Below are positions 45,589-55,129 of a DNA stretch of 64,000 nucleotides, in pieces. Made by a program: the position numbers and the translations under genes. The stretch is from the NCBI RefSeq assembly GCF_040144835.1, contig NZ_CP151632.1:2604001-2668000 (forward strand). Reading direction: 5' to 3'. The stretch's first letter is position 1; each line of letters starts with the position of its first letter. Source of the stretch: Microbacterium sp. LWS13-1.2. Its GTDB lineage: Bacteria; Actinomycetota; Actinomycetes; Actinomycetales; Microbacteriaceae. Below the pieces are notes generated by a model, which was not told the origin of the DNA, did no database searches, and saw nothing but the letters and a program-made list of their open reading frames with translations.

Positions 45589-46077
45589 ATGACTATCCGA
45601 ACGAACACCCCGAACCTGCTCGACACCCCGCCGATCGCCGTGCAGGCCAAGCTTGCCGCCGCATGGACCAGCTTCATGTTCCTCTACATCTACGTCGACT
45701 TCTTCAACCTCTACAAGCCCGGCGTCGTCGACGGCATCCTGAATGGCCTGGTCTGGAGGTTCGACGTCAGCTCGACGTTGTTGACCATCATGCTCGCATC
45801 CGTGGCGATCCCCGCCCTGATGGTGATGCTCTCCCTGACGCTGCCCGCCCGGGTGAACCGCGCCACGAACCTCATCGTGGCGTCGCTCTACATCCCATAC
45901 TCCGCGTTCAACGCGGCCGGGGCGACCTGGGAGTGGGCCTTCTTCTACGGCCTCTCCATCGGAATCGAGGTGCTGCTCCTGGCCTTCATCCTGCGCTCCG
46001 CCTGGACTTGGCCGCGTACTCCCGCCGTCCCGGCCGGTCCCGCGACGACCGACCTGCGACAGGGCCTCCGACAGTAG
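45589..46077 (+). CDS. DUF6326-family membrane protein
   Basis: A 162-residue protein with four helices. AWTSFMFLYIYVDFFNLYKPG, the TLPARVNRATNLIVASLYIPYS loop and GATWEWAFFYGLSIGIEVLLL fit the DUF6326 family, whose function is unknown. It starts at ATG 45589 after AAAGAAG. As the only gene facing the TetR gene across its operators, it is the likely regulated target; a ligand or export role is not shown. Confidence 0.75.
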   Translation: MTIRTNTPNLLDTPPIAVQAKLAAAWTSFMFLYIYVDFFNLYKPGVVDGILNGLVWRFDVSSTLLTIMLASVAIPALMVMLSLTLPARVNRATNLIVASLYIPYSAFNAAGATWEWAFFYGLSIGIEVLLLAFILRSAWTWPRTPAVPAGPATTDLRQGLRQ

Positions 46078-46519
46078 GTATCCCGGCAGAGGTCTACGGC
46101 GTGAAGCCCGCCGCCGCGGACTGTCCGGCCGTTGCCGTCGGCCGGCGAGCTGGTTCGTCACTGCAAGAGCTGCCGCATCGGCTCGCGCAGGTGGTTCAGG
46201 CGATCGCTACGACCGCTTGCGGCGTTCGCGCACCATTCGCACGAGGGTGTAGACGGCAGCTCCGGCACCGAACGCAAGCAGACCCGCGAGCCATGCCATC
46301 AGCTGTCTCATGGCTCGGAGCGGCATCCGGGACTCGTTGGCGGCCATGGTATCGGATAGGGCGGATGCCTACGCTGTCGTCGGGGCCTGCACTGAGCACT
46401 TGTCCACGCTGCGCCGCACGGTCCCGGATCAGCTCCGTAGCGAAGTCGAGACGTCCAGATGGACACCACGTGGACATCTCAACCACGAGACAGACAGCTC
46501 CGAGCGGACCCTACAACTG
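46078..46519. other. Spacer between DUF6326 gene and dnaB
   Basis: The stretch carries one possible very small gene (46207-46311, minus). The rest has no promoter, hairpin or RNA that I can support. Confidence 0.4.
46207..46311 (-). CDS. Possible 34-residue single-helix membrane peptide
   Basis: The ATG at 46311 opens a short frame ending with TAG at 46207. The product has a hydrophobic helix (AWLAGLLAFGAGAAVYTLV) and a basic tail (RERRKRS), a credible small membrane protein. No good ribosome site is visible upstream, so this is a low-confidence call. I do not recognise a family. Confidence 0.35.
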   Translation of the reverse strand: MRQLMAWLAGLLAFGAGAAVYTLVRMVRERRKRS

Positions 46520-47893
<1,374 letters not shown>

Positions 47894-48132
47894 AGGCTGC
47901 GAGTCCTCCCTATCGTTCGTTCCCGAGTTGTCACGGCGTGAGCCGGTGCGGCTCGCCGGGCGCGCGTCAGCGTGCACGACCTGATTGCGGGATGCCGCAG
48001 CATCCCGCTCCCCGCCGAACCCCCGCGTGCGATCCCCTGCTGCTGCCACGCCGTTGTGTCCAGCACGGAGGCGCGCGCCACGAGTGGGCCGCACCCCACG
48101 CTAAGGACGGCCTCCGACACACGCAACACGAC

Positions 48133-48331
48133 CTGTGGATAACTCTGTGGAGAGCCTGCGTGAAACGCCGACACGCCTGTGAACAACCGCTGTGGAGAAC
48201 TCGCTGCTTTTCGAGCACGGTCTTCGCAGAAACCGCTCCTGACCGGCCGTTGCGTATTCCACAGCCTGTGGAGGAGGATGTGGTTGAAGTCAGGGTTGAA
48301 GGTTGAGCTGTGCATCGCGCCCTGTGCACAA
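48133..48331. promoter_or_regulatory. Cluster of DnaA-box-like 9-mers upstream of dnaB
   Basis: TGTGGATAA (48134-48142) is a perfect complement of the TTATCCACA box. Near matches are TGTGGAGAG (48146), TGTGAACAA (48178), TGTGGAGAA (48191) and TGTGCACAA (48323). TCCACA-GCC-TGTGGA (48258-48272) is a perfect inverted pair of half boxes. No AT-rich unwinding stretch is seen. Confidence 0.65.
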
Positions 48332-48397
48332 TTCCGGGGATACAGAACACCGTGCGCGCGCGAGGAGGCGCGATCGTGTTCGCGGCGAAAGGGGGTC

Positions 48398-48427
48398 TGG
48401 ACATGGCGATTCCGCAGGCGGTATGCT
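48398..48427 (+). promoter_or_regulatory. Candidate promoter for the surface-protein gene at 48496
   Basis: TGGACA (48398-48403) and TATGCT (48422-48427) are spaced by 18 bp and point at the gene. The match is fair only. Confidence 0.4.
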
Positions 48428-48495
48428 CCCAAGTCCAGGCACCCCTACGCACGATCCGTCCGGAACGTGCGGCTCTTTCGTCGTGGGAGGTGAAC

Positions 48496-49479
48496 GTGGA
48501 GATCGCAACCTCGCTGCCGAGGATCGTGCGGCTGGCCCTCATCGGGGTCGCAACCGCGTTCGCCTGGATCGTCGTCTCGCTGGTCCTCGGCCTCGGCCTC
48601 GGACAGGCGCACGCCGACGAGACCGAAGACGGAGGACTGCTCGGGGGTGCTCTCGGTGCCGTGACCTCGCTGGTCGACACGACCGCGACGACCGTCACGA
48701 CCACCGTCTCAACGGTGGCCACGGACGTCACCGACACTGTCAACACCGCGGTCGCCGCCGCTCCAACGCCGGTCCAGCAGCCGGTCAGCCAGGTGGTCCA
48801 GACCATCGGCACCGTCGTCACGACCGTCACTCAGCCGGTCTCCGACGTCGTCTCCGGCGGCGTTGTGAGCGGCATCACCGCTCCCGTCGTCGACCTCGTG
48901 ACCGCGGTGCCGATCGTGGGCGGCGTCGTCACGGGCATCGGGCTCGACGACGCGGTGAACGATCTCGGCGGCACCGTCGACGAGACGCTCACCGGCGTCA
49001 TCGGCGCGGTCGACGAGACCGGCGCGACCGTCGGACTCCCGCCCGCGGGCGGCGCCGGCGAGGTACCTCTACTTCCCGGCATCCCCGCGATTCCGGGCCT
49101 TCCGGGGCTGTCCGGCACCCTCAGTGCGGACGACGCGATCGCTGCGCTCGCCTCGCAGACGGAAGCCGCGGCCGCCCTCTTCTCGACGACCGCCCGCTCG
49201 ATCGGCCAGTGGGCGGCAGCATCCGTCTCGCACGTCGGCGGTGCCGTCACAGTCGTCGTCTCGTCCGCCGCGCTCGCGCTGAGCGGACCCCTCAACTCTG
49301 CATGCGGACTCTGTCTGCCCACTTCTTCCGCGGGACCCGGTGGTGCGGGTCTCGGTGCCTGGGCGCTCGCTGCCCTCCTTCCTCTCGCCGCACACCGTGC
49401 CTGGGTGCGTCGAGCAGGTCCGGAGGACGAGCACGCGCCGCCGGCGCCCGCCGGTTCCACCGACGTCTCCCCCGACTGA
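48496..49479 (+). CDS. Secreted or surface hydrophobic Val/Thr-rich protein
   Basis: From GTG 48496, placed 5 bp after GGGAGG, the 327 residues begin with a signal-like helix (VRLALIGVATAFAWIVVSLVLGLGLG). A long amphipathic region of Thr/Val repeats follows (TTATTVTTTVSTVATDVTDTV, QTIGTVVTTVTQPVSDVVSG). GPLNSACGLCLPTSS holds a CxxC pair. A C-terminal helix (AWALAALLPLAAH) and basic stretch suggest membrane anchoring, without a clear LPxTG. I do not recognise the family; its neighbour encodes a chaplin-like surface protein 119 bp downstream. Confidence 0.65.
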   Translation: MEIATSLPRIVRLALIGVATAFAWIVVSLVLGLGLGQAHADETEDGGLLGGALGAVTSLVDTTATTVTTTVSTVATDVTDTVNTAVAAAPTPVQQPVSQVVQTIGTVVTTVTQPVSDVVSGGVVSGITAPVVDLVTAVPIVGGVVTGIGLDDAVNDLGGTVDETLTGVIGAVDETGATVGLPPAGGAGEVPLLPGIPAIPGLPGLSGTLSADDAIAALASQTEAAAALFSTTARSIGQWAAASVSHVGGAVTVVVSSAALALSGPLNSACGLCLPTSSAGPGGAGLGAWALAALLPLAAHRAWVRRAGPEDEHAPPAPAGSTDVSPD

Positions 49480-49598
49480 TCGGTTCCCCGCCGCCTTGCT
49501 CAATCGAGCGCGGGCGGCAGAGGAACCAGCGCGCCCTCACGCGCTGAGCAGCGCCTCTCCGTGCGCTGCGAACCGATCAATTCACTAAGGGGAACACC

Positions 49599-51098
49599 AT
49601 GCGTACTTTCTACAAGCGCGCCCTCTGGGGCACGCTCCTCGCCGGCGGCATCACGCTGCTCGGCGCGACGGTCGCCAATGCGGCCGAGACGACGGGCGAT
49701 GACGGGCTGCTCTCGGGCAGCCAGGCGATCGTCGACGTCACCCTTCCGATCAACATCAGCGGCACGTCGCTCTCGGTGCTGGGCGACTCGTCGAGCAGCG
49801 GCGCCACCACTGCGGCGCCGGCGCCCGCTCCGGCTCCCGCAGAGGCGACGACCAGCGGCTCCGACGGCATCGGCTCGGGCACGCAGGGCCTCGTGTCGGT
49901 GAACGTGCCGATCACGGTCTCGGGCAACGCGGTCTCGGTCGTCGGCGACTCCTCGTCGACGGATGCCGCGACTACGGCGCCCGCGCCCGCCACCGCACCG
50001 GCCACCGCACCGGCCGAGACCTCGGGCCAGGACGGCCTGCTCTCCGGAACCCAGGGGATCGTCTCGATCGCCGCTCCGGTGACCGTCTCGGGCAATGCGA
50101 TCTCGGTCGTCGGCGACAGCGCGAGCGAGGACGCCACCACGGCGCCCGCCGGCTCGGGCGGCGCCGCCGGCGCCGATGCCTGGACGGACGGCGAGGACTC
50201 AGTCCTCGGCGGCAGCCAGGTGGTCGCGCCGGTGACCGCCCCGGTCACCGTCTCGGGCAACGCGATCTCCCTCGTCGGAGACAGCGAGTCCACCGACGCC
50301 ACCACGACCGCCGGCTCAGGTACGCCCTCGACCGGTTCGATGGGGGCCACCGACGGCACGGACGGCATCCTCGGCGGCACCCAGGTGCTCGCGCCCGTCA
50401 CCGCCCCGATCACCGCGGTCGGCAACGCGATCTCCGTCATCGGCGACAGCTCGAGCGAGGACGCCGCCACGGCACCCTCGACCGGCCCGACCGGCAACGG
50501 CACCGCCGGCACCACCGGCGGCGAGGACGGCATCCTCGGCGGCACCCAGGTGCTCGCGCCGATCGCCGTGCCGGTCACGCTCGCCGGCAACGCCGTCTCG
50601 GGCGTCGGCGACAGCACCTCGACGGGTGCGGTCTCAGCGCCGGGCACCGGCAACGGCGGCACCACCGGCACCACCGGCGGCCTGGACTCGATCCTCGGCG
50701 GCACGCAGATCCTGGCGCCGATCTCGCTGCCCATCACCATCGGCGGCAACGCCATCTCGGTGATCGGCGACAGCACCACGGTCGACGCCGTGGTGCCGAC
50801 GGACCCGACGGACCCGACCGATCCGACCGATCCGACGGACCCGACGGACCCGACGGACCCGACGGACCCGACCGATCCGACGGACCCGACGAACCCGACC
50901 GAACCCACCAACCCGGGGGACAACGGGACGCCCGGTGACGGCGGCTCGGCCGCGGTCACCGGCTCGGCGGCAACGTCCGGTGAGGCCACCCAGCTCGCCA
51001 CGACAGGAGGAGCGGGCGCGATGCCGTTCCTGCTGCTGGGGCTCTCGCTGCTCGCAGCGGGTGCCATCGCGCGCGTGTCGCGGCGGCGCTCCGCGTGA
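49599..51098 (+). CDS. Cell-wall-anchored protein with seven chaplin-like modules
   Basis: The 499 residues start with a signal peptide (cut near VANA-AET). Seven modules of about 37 residues follow, each of the type DGILGGTQVLAPVTAPITAV then GNAISVIGDS, spaced by Ala/Thr/Gly linkers. The pattern follows the Streptomyces chaplin domain (SGN..Q.PV..PVN.CGN.VSVIG) but has no Cys. A PT-repeat stalk of 13 units leads to LATTG, a hydrophobic helix (MPFLLLGLSLLAAGAIA) and RVSRRRSA, a class E sortase signal. Long chaplins share this anchor. An AAGGGG site precedes the ATG. Likely a surface-active or amyloid-like envelope protein; inference. Confidence 0.8.
   Translation: MRTFYKRALWGTLLAGGITLLGATVANAAETTGDDGLLSGSQAIVDVTLPINISGTSLSVLGDSSSSGATTAAPAPAPAPAEATTSGSDGIGSGTQGLVSVNVPITVSGNAVSVVGDSSSTDAATTAPAPATAPATAPAETSGQDGLLSGTQGIVSIAAPVTVSGNAISVVGDSASEDATTAPAGSGGAAGADAWTDGEDSVLGGSQVVAPVTAPVTVSGNAISLVGDSESTDATTTAGSGTPSTGSMGATDGTDGILGGTQVLAPVTAPITAVGNAISVIGDSSSEDAATAPSTGPTGNGTAGTTGGEDGILGGTQVLAPIAVPVTLAGNAVSGVGDSTSTGAVSAPGTGNGGTTGTTGGLDSILGGTQILAPISLPITIGGNAISVIGDSTTVDAVVPTDPTDPTDPTDPTDPTDPTDPTDPTDPTDPTNPTEPTNPGDNGTPGDGGSAAVTGSAATSGEATQLATTGGAGAMPFLLLGLSLLAAGAIARVSRRRSA
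50796..50912 (+). repeat. 9-bp tandem repeat encoding the PT stalk
   Basis: Thirteen units of CCGACGGAC-type sequence encode ten Pro-Thr-Asp triplets and three Pro-Thr-Asn/Glu triplets. Units differ only at wobble positions (ACG GAC or ACC GAT), and copy number is likely variable. Confidence 0.92.
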
Positions 51099-51157
51099 GT
51101 CGACGGGGCAAGTCGACGTTCCCCAGGCGCCCCTCGCCCCGACTCGCGTGAGAGCAC

Positions 51158-51190
51158 GGCGGGAGGGCCGTCCCCAGCGGCCCTCCCGCC
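51158..51190 (+). terminator. Strong hairpin after the chaplin-like gene
   Basis: GGCGGGAGGGCCG (51158-51170) pairs perfectly with CGGCCCTCCCGCC (51178-51190) around a 7-base loop, 60 bp past the stop. The following bases (CTTGAA) give only a weak T content. Confidence 0.8.
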
Positions 51191-51321
51191 CTTGAACCGC
51201 CCCCGATCGCGATGGCCGGCTCTTGCCTGGACCCGCCTCTCGATCGGGGGTGCACGATCCTTCTCCGCCTGCGTCGTCCGGCCATGCCTGGAGCGGGCGA
51301 CGCAGCGGAGATGACAGGAGT

Positions 51322-51353
51322 GGATGCCGCGACCCGGGGGGCTCGCGGCATCC
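51322..51353. terminator. Second hairpin in the 51099-51432 spacer
   Basis: GGATGCCGCGA (51322-51332) pairs with TCGCGGCATCC (51343-51353). It uses the GGATGCCGCG arm seen in other terminators of this window. The spacer holds no gene. Confidence 0.55.
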
Positions 51354-51432
51354 GCTTCGTCACGCCCCCGGGTGCAGCCGAGGGACCGCCGCCTGCATTG
51401 CGCGCCCCTCGCGCGCTCGCCAGAGTAGGGGG

Positions 51433-52707
51433 GTGCCTCTCCCCGACTCCTACCGCCTCACCCCCGTCGGATCCGACCGGCGCGACGACGTCCTGCGTCT
51501 GGACGTCTGGGCGTTCCCGACCGAGCGCTCCATCGAGACGCTGCGCGAGCTGCCGAGCCCGCTGAGCTGGCACCGCACGTACGGCGTCGCGCAGGTCGGC
51601 GACGACGAGCTGCTCGCCGGATTCCACGGCGCGTACCCGCTGCGCGCCTACCCCGTCCCCGGCGCGGAGGTGGCATGCGGCTGGCTGACGTGGGTCGGCG
51701 TGCACCCCGGTCACCGGCGTCGCGGCATCCTGCGAGGGATGATCGAGCACCACTTCGCGGACTGCCTCGCGAACGGTGAGGCGATCTCGGGCCTGATGGC
51801 GGCGGAGACACCCATCTATGGCCGCTTCGGCTACGGCATGGCGTCGACGCAGCTGAGCCTGACGATCCCGCGCGGCGCCGCGCTTCGCCCGGTGCCGGGC
51901 GCCGCCGAGCTCCACGTCGCGCTGGAGGAGTGGGATGCCGCGGCCCACGGCGACCTCGTCGCCGCCCTGCATCGCGACTACGCGCGCCTTCCCGAAGGGC
52001 TGGGGCGACCGGGCTGGGCGACCCGCGAGACGCCGGAGCAGCGCGCGGCGCGTGAAGCCGACCCCGCGGCACTCCGCGGCGGCAAGGAGGCGCTCCGGCT
52101 CCTGATCGTGCGCGATGAGACCGACACCGCGCTCGCCTACGCGACATTCCGCCGCACGATGTCGTGGGAGCGCGCCGGGGCCGAGGGCACCGTGCATGTG
52201 CGCGAGGCCGTCGCGCTGACCGCGGCCGCCGGACACCGCATGTGGTCGGTGCTGCTCGATCTCGACCTGACCTCGCAGGTGAAGATCTCGAACCTGCCCG
52301 TCGACGACCCGATCGTGTCGCTGCTCGTCGACATCCGGCCCGCCGTGCCCGACTACCAGGACAACTCGTGGCTGCGCATCGTCGACCTGCCCACCGCGCT
52401 CGCGCAGCGCCGGTACGCGGGCGACGTCGAAATCGTGCTCGAGGTGACCGACGCGATGCTGCCCGCCAACGCCGGGCGCTGGCGGGTACGCGCCCAGGCG
52501 TGGGGCCACGCGGAGGTCGCGCCGACCGACGACGCCGCCGACCTGGCGCTCGATGTCCGCGAGCTCGGCGCCGCGCATCTCGGCGCGATCTCGCTGTCGT
52601 CGCTCGCCCAGGCCGGCCTCGTCGACGTCCGCTCACCGGCGGCCCTGCGCGCGGCATCCGCGGCGTGGTCCTGGCCGGTCGCCGCCGGCGCGAACTGGAT
52701 CTTCTGA
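51433..52707 (+). CDS. Eis-like GNAT N-acetyltransferase
   Basis: A 424-residue Eis-type protein: tandem GNAT folds and a C-terminal SCP2-like domain. The acetyl-CoA site is LTWVGVHPGHRRRGILRGMIEHHF (matching VxV..xxRRRG). IYGRFGYGMAS and RPAVPDYQDNSWLRIVDLPTALAQRRYAG, the carboxylate region, are family hallmarks, and the end AGANWIF supplies the C-terminal carboxylate. Eis proteins acetylate amines, some of them aminoglycosides; the substrate here is unknown. The GTG start directly follows AGGGGG, so the spacing is poor. Confidence 0.85.
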   Translation: MPLPDSYRLTPVGSDRRDDVLRLDVWAFPTERSIETLRELPSPLSWHRTYGVAQVGDDELLAGFHGAYPLRAYPVPGAEVACGWLTWVGVHPGHRRRGILRGMIEHHFADCLANGEAISGLMAAETPIYGRFGYGMASTQLSLTIPRGAALRPVPGAAELHVALEEWDAAAHGDLVAALHRDYARLPEGLGRPGWATRETPEQRAAREADPAALRGGKEALRLLIVRDETDTALAYATFRRTMSWERAGAEGTVHVREAVALTAAAGHRMWSVLLDLDLTSQVKISNLPVDDPIVSLLVDIRPAVPDYQDNSWLRIVDLPTALAQRRYAGDVEIVLEVTDAMLPANAGRWRVRAQAWGHAEVAPTDDAADLALDVRELGAAHLGAISLSSLAQAGLVDVRSPAALRAASAAWSWPVAAGANWIF

Positions 52708-52718
52708 CCCCGGGCACC

Positions 52719-52816
52719 GTACCCAACTCAGGAACGACTCAACAACAGCTCCCGCGCGCCCGCGGAATCTCGCGCCCCACACGGCAGCCGGACCGCGCCG
52801 TTCCTGAGTTGGGTAC
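52719..52816. repeat. 98-bp element with perfect 18-bp inverted ends
   Basis: GTACCCAACTCAGGAACG (52719-52736) is the exact reverse complement of 52799-52816. The 62-bp centre has no coding sense. It lies 12 bp past the acetyltransferase stop and is MITE- or REP-like. Confidence 0.85.
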
Positions 52817-52844
52817 ACGATCGACGGGTGACGTCCCCGAAACG

Positions 52845-52880
52845 ACGGATGCCGCGAACCCAAAGGTCCGCGGCATCCGT
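52845..52880. terminator. Bidirectional terminator between Eis-like gene and rplI
   Basis: ACGGATGCCGCG (52845-52856) and CGCGGCATCCGT (52869-52880) are perfect 12-bp arms with a 12-base loop, 20 bp past the rplI stop and between convergent genes. Confidence 0.85.
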
Positions 52881-52899
52881 TTCGCCGTATCCCGAGGGA

Positions 52900-53352
52900 T
52901 TACTTGGCGGCGACCACCTGCAGCGTGATCACGGCGGTGAGGTCGTCACGCAGGCGGATCGTCGCCTCGTGCTCGCCCACCGACTTGATCGGGGAGGTGA
53001 TGTGGATCTTGCGCTTGTCCAGGTCACCGAGACCGGCGGCCTTGACCGCGTCGGCGACGTCGACCGTCTTGACCGCGCCGAACAGGCGACCCTCGGCGCC
53101 GGCCTTGACCGTCAGCTTGACCTTGTTGGTCTCGAGGGCGTTCTTGAGGGCCACGGCCTCTTCGTGGTCGTGGATCGCGCGGGACTCGCGGGCGGCGCGG
53201 ATCGACGCCACCTGCTTCTCGCCGCCACGGGTCCAGGCCACAGCGAAGCCCTGGGGGATGAGGTAGTTGCGGGCGAACCCGTTCTTGACCTCGACAACGT
53301 CTCCGGCGCTTCCGAGCCCGGCGACCTCATTCGTGAGAATCAGCTTTGCCAT
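52900..53352 (-). CDS. rplI: 50S ribosomal protein L9
   Basis: The 150 residues give a normal L9: N-terminal rRNA-binding domain with [35 protein letters not shown], then a long helix and a C-terminal domain. It is the last gene of the rpsF operon, 10 bp after rpsR, and is closed by the hairpin at 52845-52880. Confidence 0.97.
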   Translation of the reverse strand: MAKLILTNEVAGLGSAGDVVEVKNGFARNYLIPQGFAVAWTRGGEKQVASIRAARESRAIHDHEEAVALKNALETNKVKLTVKAGAEGRLFGAVKTVDVADAVKAAGLGDLDKRKIHITSPIKSVGEHEATIRLRDDLTAVITLQVVAAK

Positions 53353-53362
53353 TGGGTGCTCC

Positions 53363-53617
53363 TTAGCGGCCAGCGCCGGCGTAGGGCAGGAGCGCCATTT
53401 CGCGCGCGTTCTTGATCGCCTTGGCGATCAGACGCTGCTCCTGCACCGAGACACCGGTGATACGACGGGCGCGGATCTTGCCACGCTCCGAGATGAACTT
53501 GCGAAGAGTCGCGACGTCCTTGTAGTCGATGAGACCGACACGGATCGCCTTCGCGGGGGCCGCGTTCTTCGCGCCCTTCCGCGGCTTCCGGCGGTCGCCG
53601 GTTGCCTTTCCAGCCAT
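53363..53617 (-). CDS. rpsR: 30S ribosomal protein S18, cysteine-free form
   Basis: The 84 residues contain [26 protein letters not shown] and [13 protein letters not shown], which identify S18. No Cys is present, so this is the zinc-independent (C-minus) type rather than the zinc-ribbon form. It lies between ssb (73 bp upstream) and rplI. Confidence 0.96.
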   Translation of the reverse strand: MAGKATGDRRKPRKGAKNAAPAKAIRVGLIDYKDVATLRKFISERGKIRARRITGVSVQEQRLIAKAIKNAREMALLPYAGAGR

Positions 53618-53690
53618 GGTGGTTCCTTTACGTTTTCTTGATCGGATGCCTCGTGCCGAGCCATCCGGAATCTGCTTCTGAGATCGACCC

Positions 53691-54224
53691 TTAGAAGGGG
53701 GTGTCGTCGCCGTAGGCGCCGGGAGCTGCCCAGGCGTCGCCGCTCGCGGCGCCGCCGTTCGCCGAACCGGGCGTCGACCACGGCTCGTCGGCGACCTGGG
53801 CCGGGCGAGCTTGACCGCCACCGCCACCGCCGAAGCTGCCGCCGGCACCGCCGGAGCCGCCCGCAGCGCGGGTGACCTGTGCAGTGGCGTATCGCAGCGA
53901 CGGGCCGATCTCGTCGACCTCAAGCTCGATCGCGGTGCGGTTGTTGCCCTCGCGGTCCTGGTAACTGCGCTGCTTGAGGCGGCCGGTCGCGATGACCCGC
54001 ATGCCCTTCGTCAGCGAGCCGGCCACGTGCTCGGCGAACTCGCGCCACACGCTCGCGCGGAGGAACAGCGCTTCGCCGTCCTTCCACTCGTTCGCCTGAC
54101 GGTCGAAGTTGCGCGGCGTCGACGCGATCGTGAAGTTCGCGACGGGGAGGCCGTTCTGCGTGTAGCGCAGTTCGGGATCAGCCGTGAGGTTTCCCACGAC
54201 GGTGATGATCGTCTCGCCGGCCAT
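53691..54224 (-). CDS. ssb: Single-stranded DNA-binding protein
   Basis: The 177 residues begin with an OB fold at 1-110 ([46 protein letters not shown]). A Gly-rich linker leads to the acidic tip GDDTPF, which recruits replication and repair partners. It starts at ATG 54224, 5 bp after rpsF. The usual last residues are DDIPF; Thr here is a small variation. Confidence 0.96.
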   Translation of the reverse strand: MAGETIITVVGNLTADPELRYTQNGLPVANFTIASTPRNFDRQANEWKDGEALFLRASVWREFAEHVAGSLTKGMRVIATGRLKQRSYQDREGNNRTAIELEVDEIGPSLRYATAQVTRAAGGSGGAGGSFGGGGGGQARPAQVADEPWSTPGSANGGAASGDAWAAPGAYGDDTPF

Positions 54225-54229
54225 CAGCC

Positions 54230-54598
54230 TTATGCCTTCGCAGCCTTGGCGCTCTTGCGAGCGGCACGCTCGTCGGCGCGCTGCTTCTCCGACGCGATCA
54301 TCGCGATGGCCTCTTCGGCACGCAGCACCTTGGTGCGCATGATCTGCTCGTTGAGGTTGAGCTGGCGGTCGAGTTCCTGCGTGGTCGCGGCGGTCGCCGT
54401 GAAGTTGACGACGGCGTAGATGCCCTCGTTCTTCTTCTGGATCTCGTAAGCGAGACGGCGCTTGCCCCAGATGTCGATGTTCTCGATGGTGCCGCCGTCG
54501 GTCGTGATGACCTTCAGGAACTTGTCGAGGTTCGCGCCGACCTGGCGCTCGTCGATCTCGGGGTTCAGGATGACCATGAGTTCGTACTGGTGCGTCAC
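54230..54598 (-). CDS. rpsF: 30S ribosomal protein S6
   Basis: The 122 residues match S6: [44 protein letters not shown] and [14 protein letters not shown]. The start is GTG 54598 behind a strong GGAGGTGG. It is first in the rpsF-ssb-rpsR-rplI operon, which serves the ribosome and the replication fork. Confidence 0.97.
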   Translation of the reverse strand: MTHQYELMVILNPEIDERQVGANLDKFLKVITTDGGTIENIDIWGKRRLAYEIQKKNEGIYAVVNFTATAATTQELDRQLNLNEQIMRTKVLRAEEAIAMIASEKQRADERAARKSAKAAKA

Positions 54599-55129
54599 TA
54601 ACCCACCTCCTTCGGACTAGAACGGCTGCCGGGCATTTCCCGACAGCAGGAGGGTGTGTGTGCACGTCATCCGACTTCCCGCGCATAGAACGCGTGCGGA
54701 CAACCCTCCTATGGTACCGGATCGCCGACCAGACGCCGAACCCGCCCCGGCCAGGGGTCGCGACACCGGTCAGCGGAAGGCGTCGAGACCGGTGAGGTGC
54801 TGACCGAGGATAAGGGTGTGCACCTCGTCGGGGCCGTCGTAGGTGCACACCGACTCGAGGTTCGCTGCGCGGTGCCGAGGATGTCGGATGCCGCGCGCAG
54901 CGCGTCGAGATCGTCGGGGTCCCTGCGGGCATCGGTCATGGCGCCTCCTCGCGTCGTGATTCGATCCTGCCCGGAACCGATTCCCGCGGCTCCTCGCTCG
55001 CCGGCCCGGGAAGCGATATGTTCACGTGAACCTCCACGCCCGCTCCGTCGCGGACGTCCACGACCCACCCATCAAGCGATTCTCGACGATGCCGACGAAC
55101 CGCGCACGACGCCGATTGGATCACACCGG
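54599..55129. other. Spacer with rpsF promoter region and a gene remnant
   Basis: The part next to rpsF must hold the operon promoter; a GGAGGTGG and a hairpin-like CCGGGC/GCCCGG-type stretch are visible but no clear -35/-10. An acyl-CoA dehydrogenase tail lies at 54770-54874. An adjoining minus-strand frame starting at 54937 looks random beyond its first 25 residues. Confidence 0.5.
54770..54874 (-). pseudogene. C-terminal remnant of an acyl-CoA dehydrogenase gene
   Basis: The minus-strand frame reads [20 protein letters not shown] then [10 protein letters not shown] and a stop. This is the standard C-terminal block of glutaryl-CoA-type acyl-CoA dehydrogenases, which includes the catalytic-Glu TYEGT-like turn (here TYDGP). 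The frame cannot be followed into the rest of the enzyme, so at most 35 codons survive. It marks a deletion downstream of the SGNH hydrolase gene. Confidence 0.75.

Noticed and set aside
48133..48331. Chromosomal origin of replication
   Set aside because: DnaA-like boxes are present, but dnaA, dnaN and an AT-rich unwinding region are absent, so oriC is not claimed.
49610..51157. Minus-strand open frame of 515 codons opposite the chaplin-like gene
   Set aside because: Its repeats mirror the DNA repeats of the real gene. It lacks a signal peptide or any fold pattern, and the plus frame has a good ribosome site and anchor.
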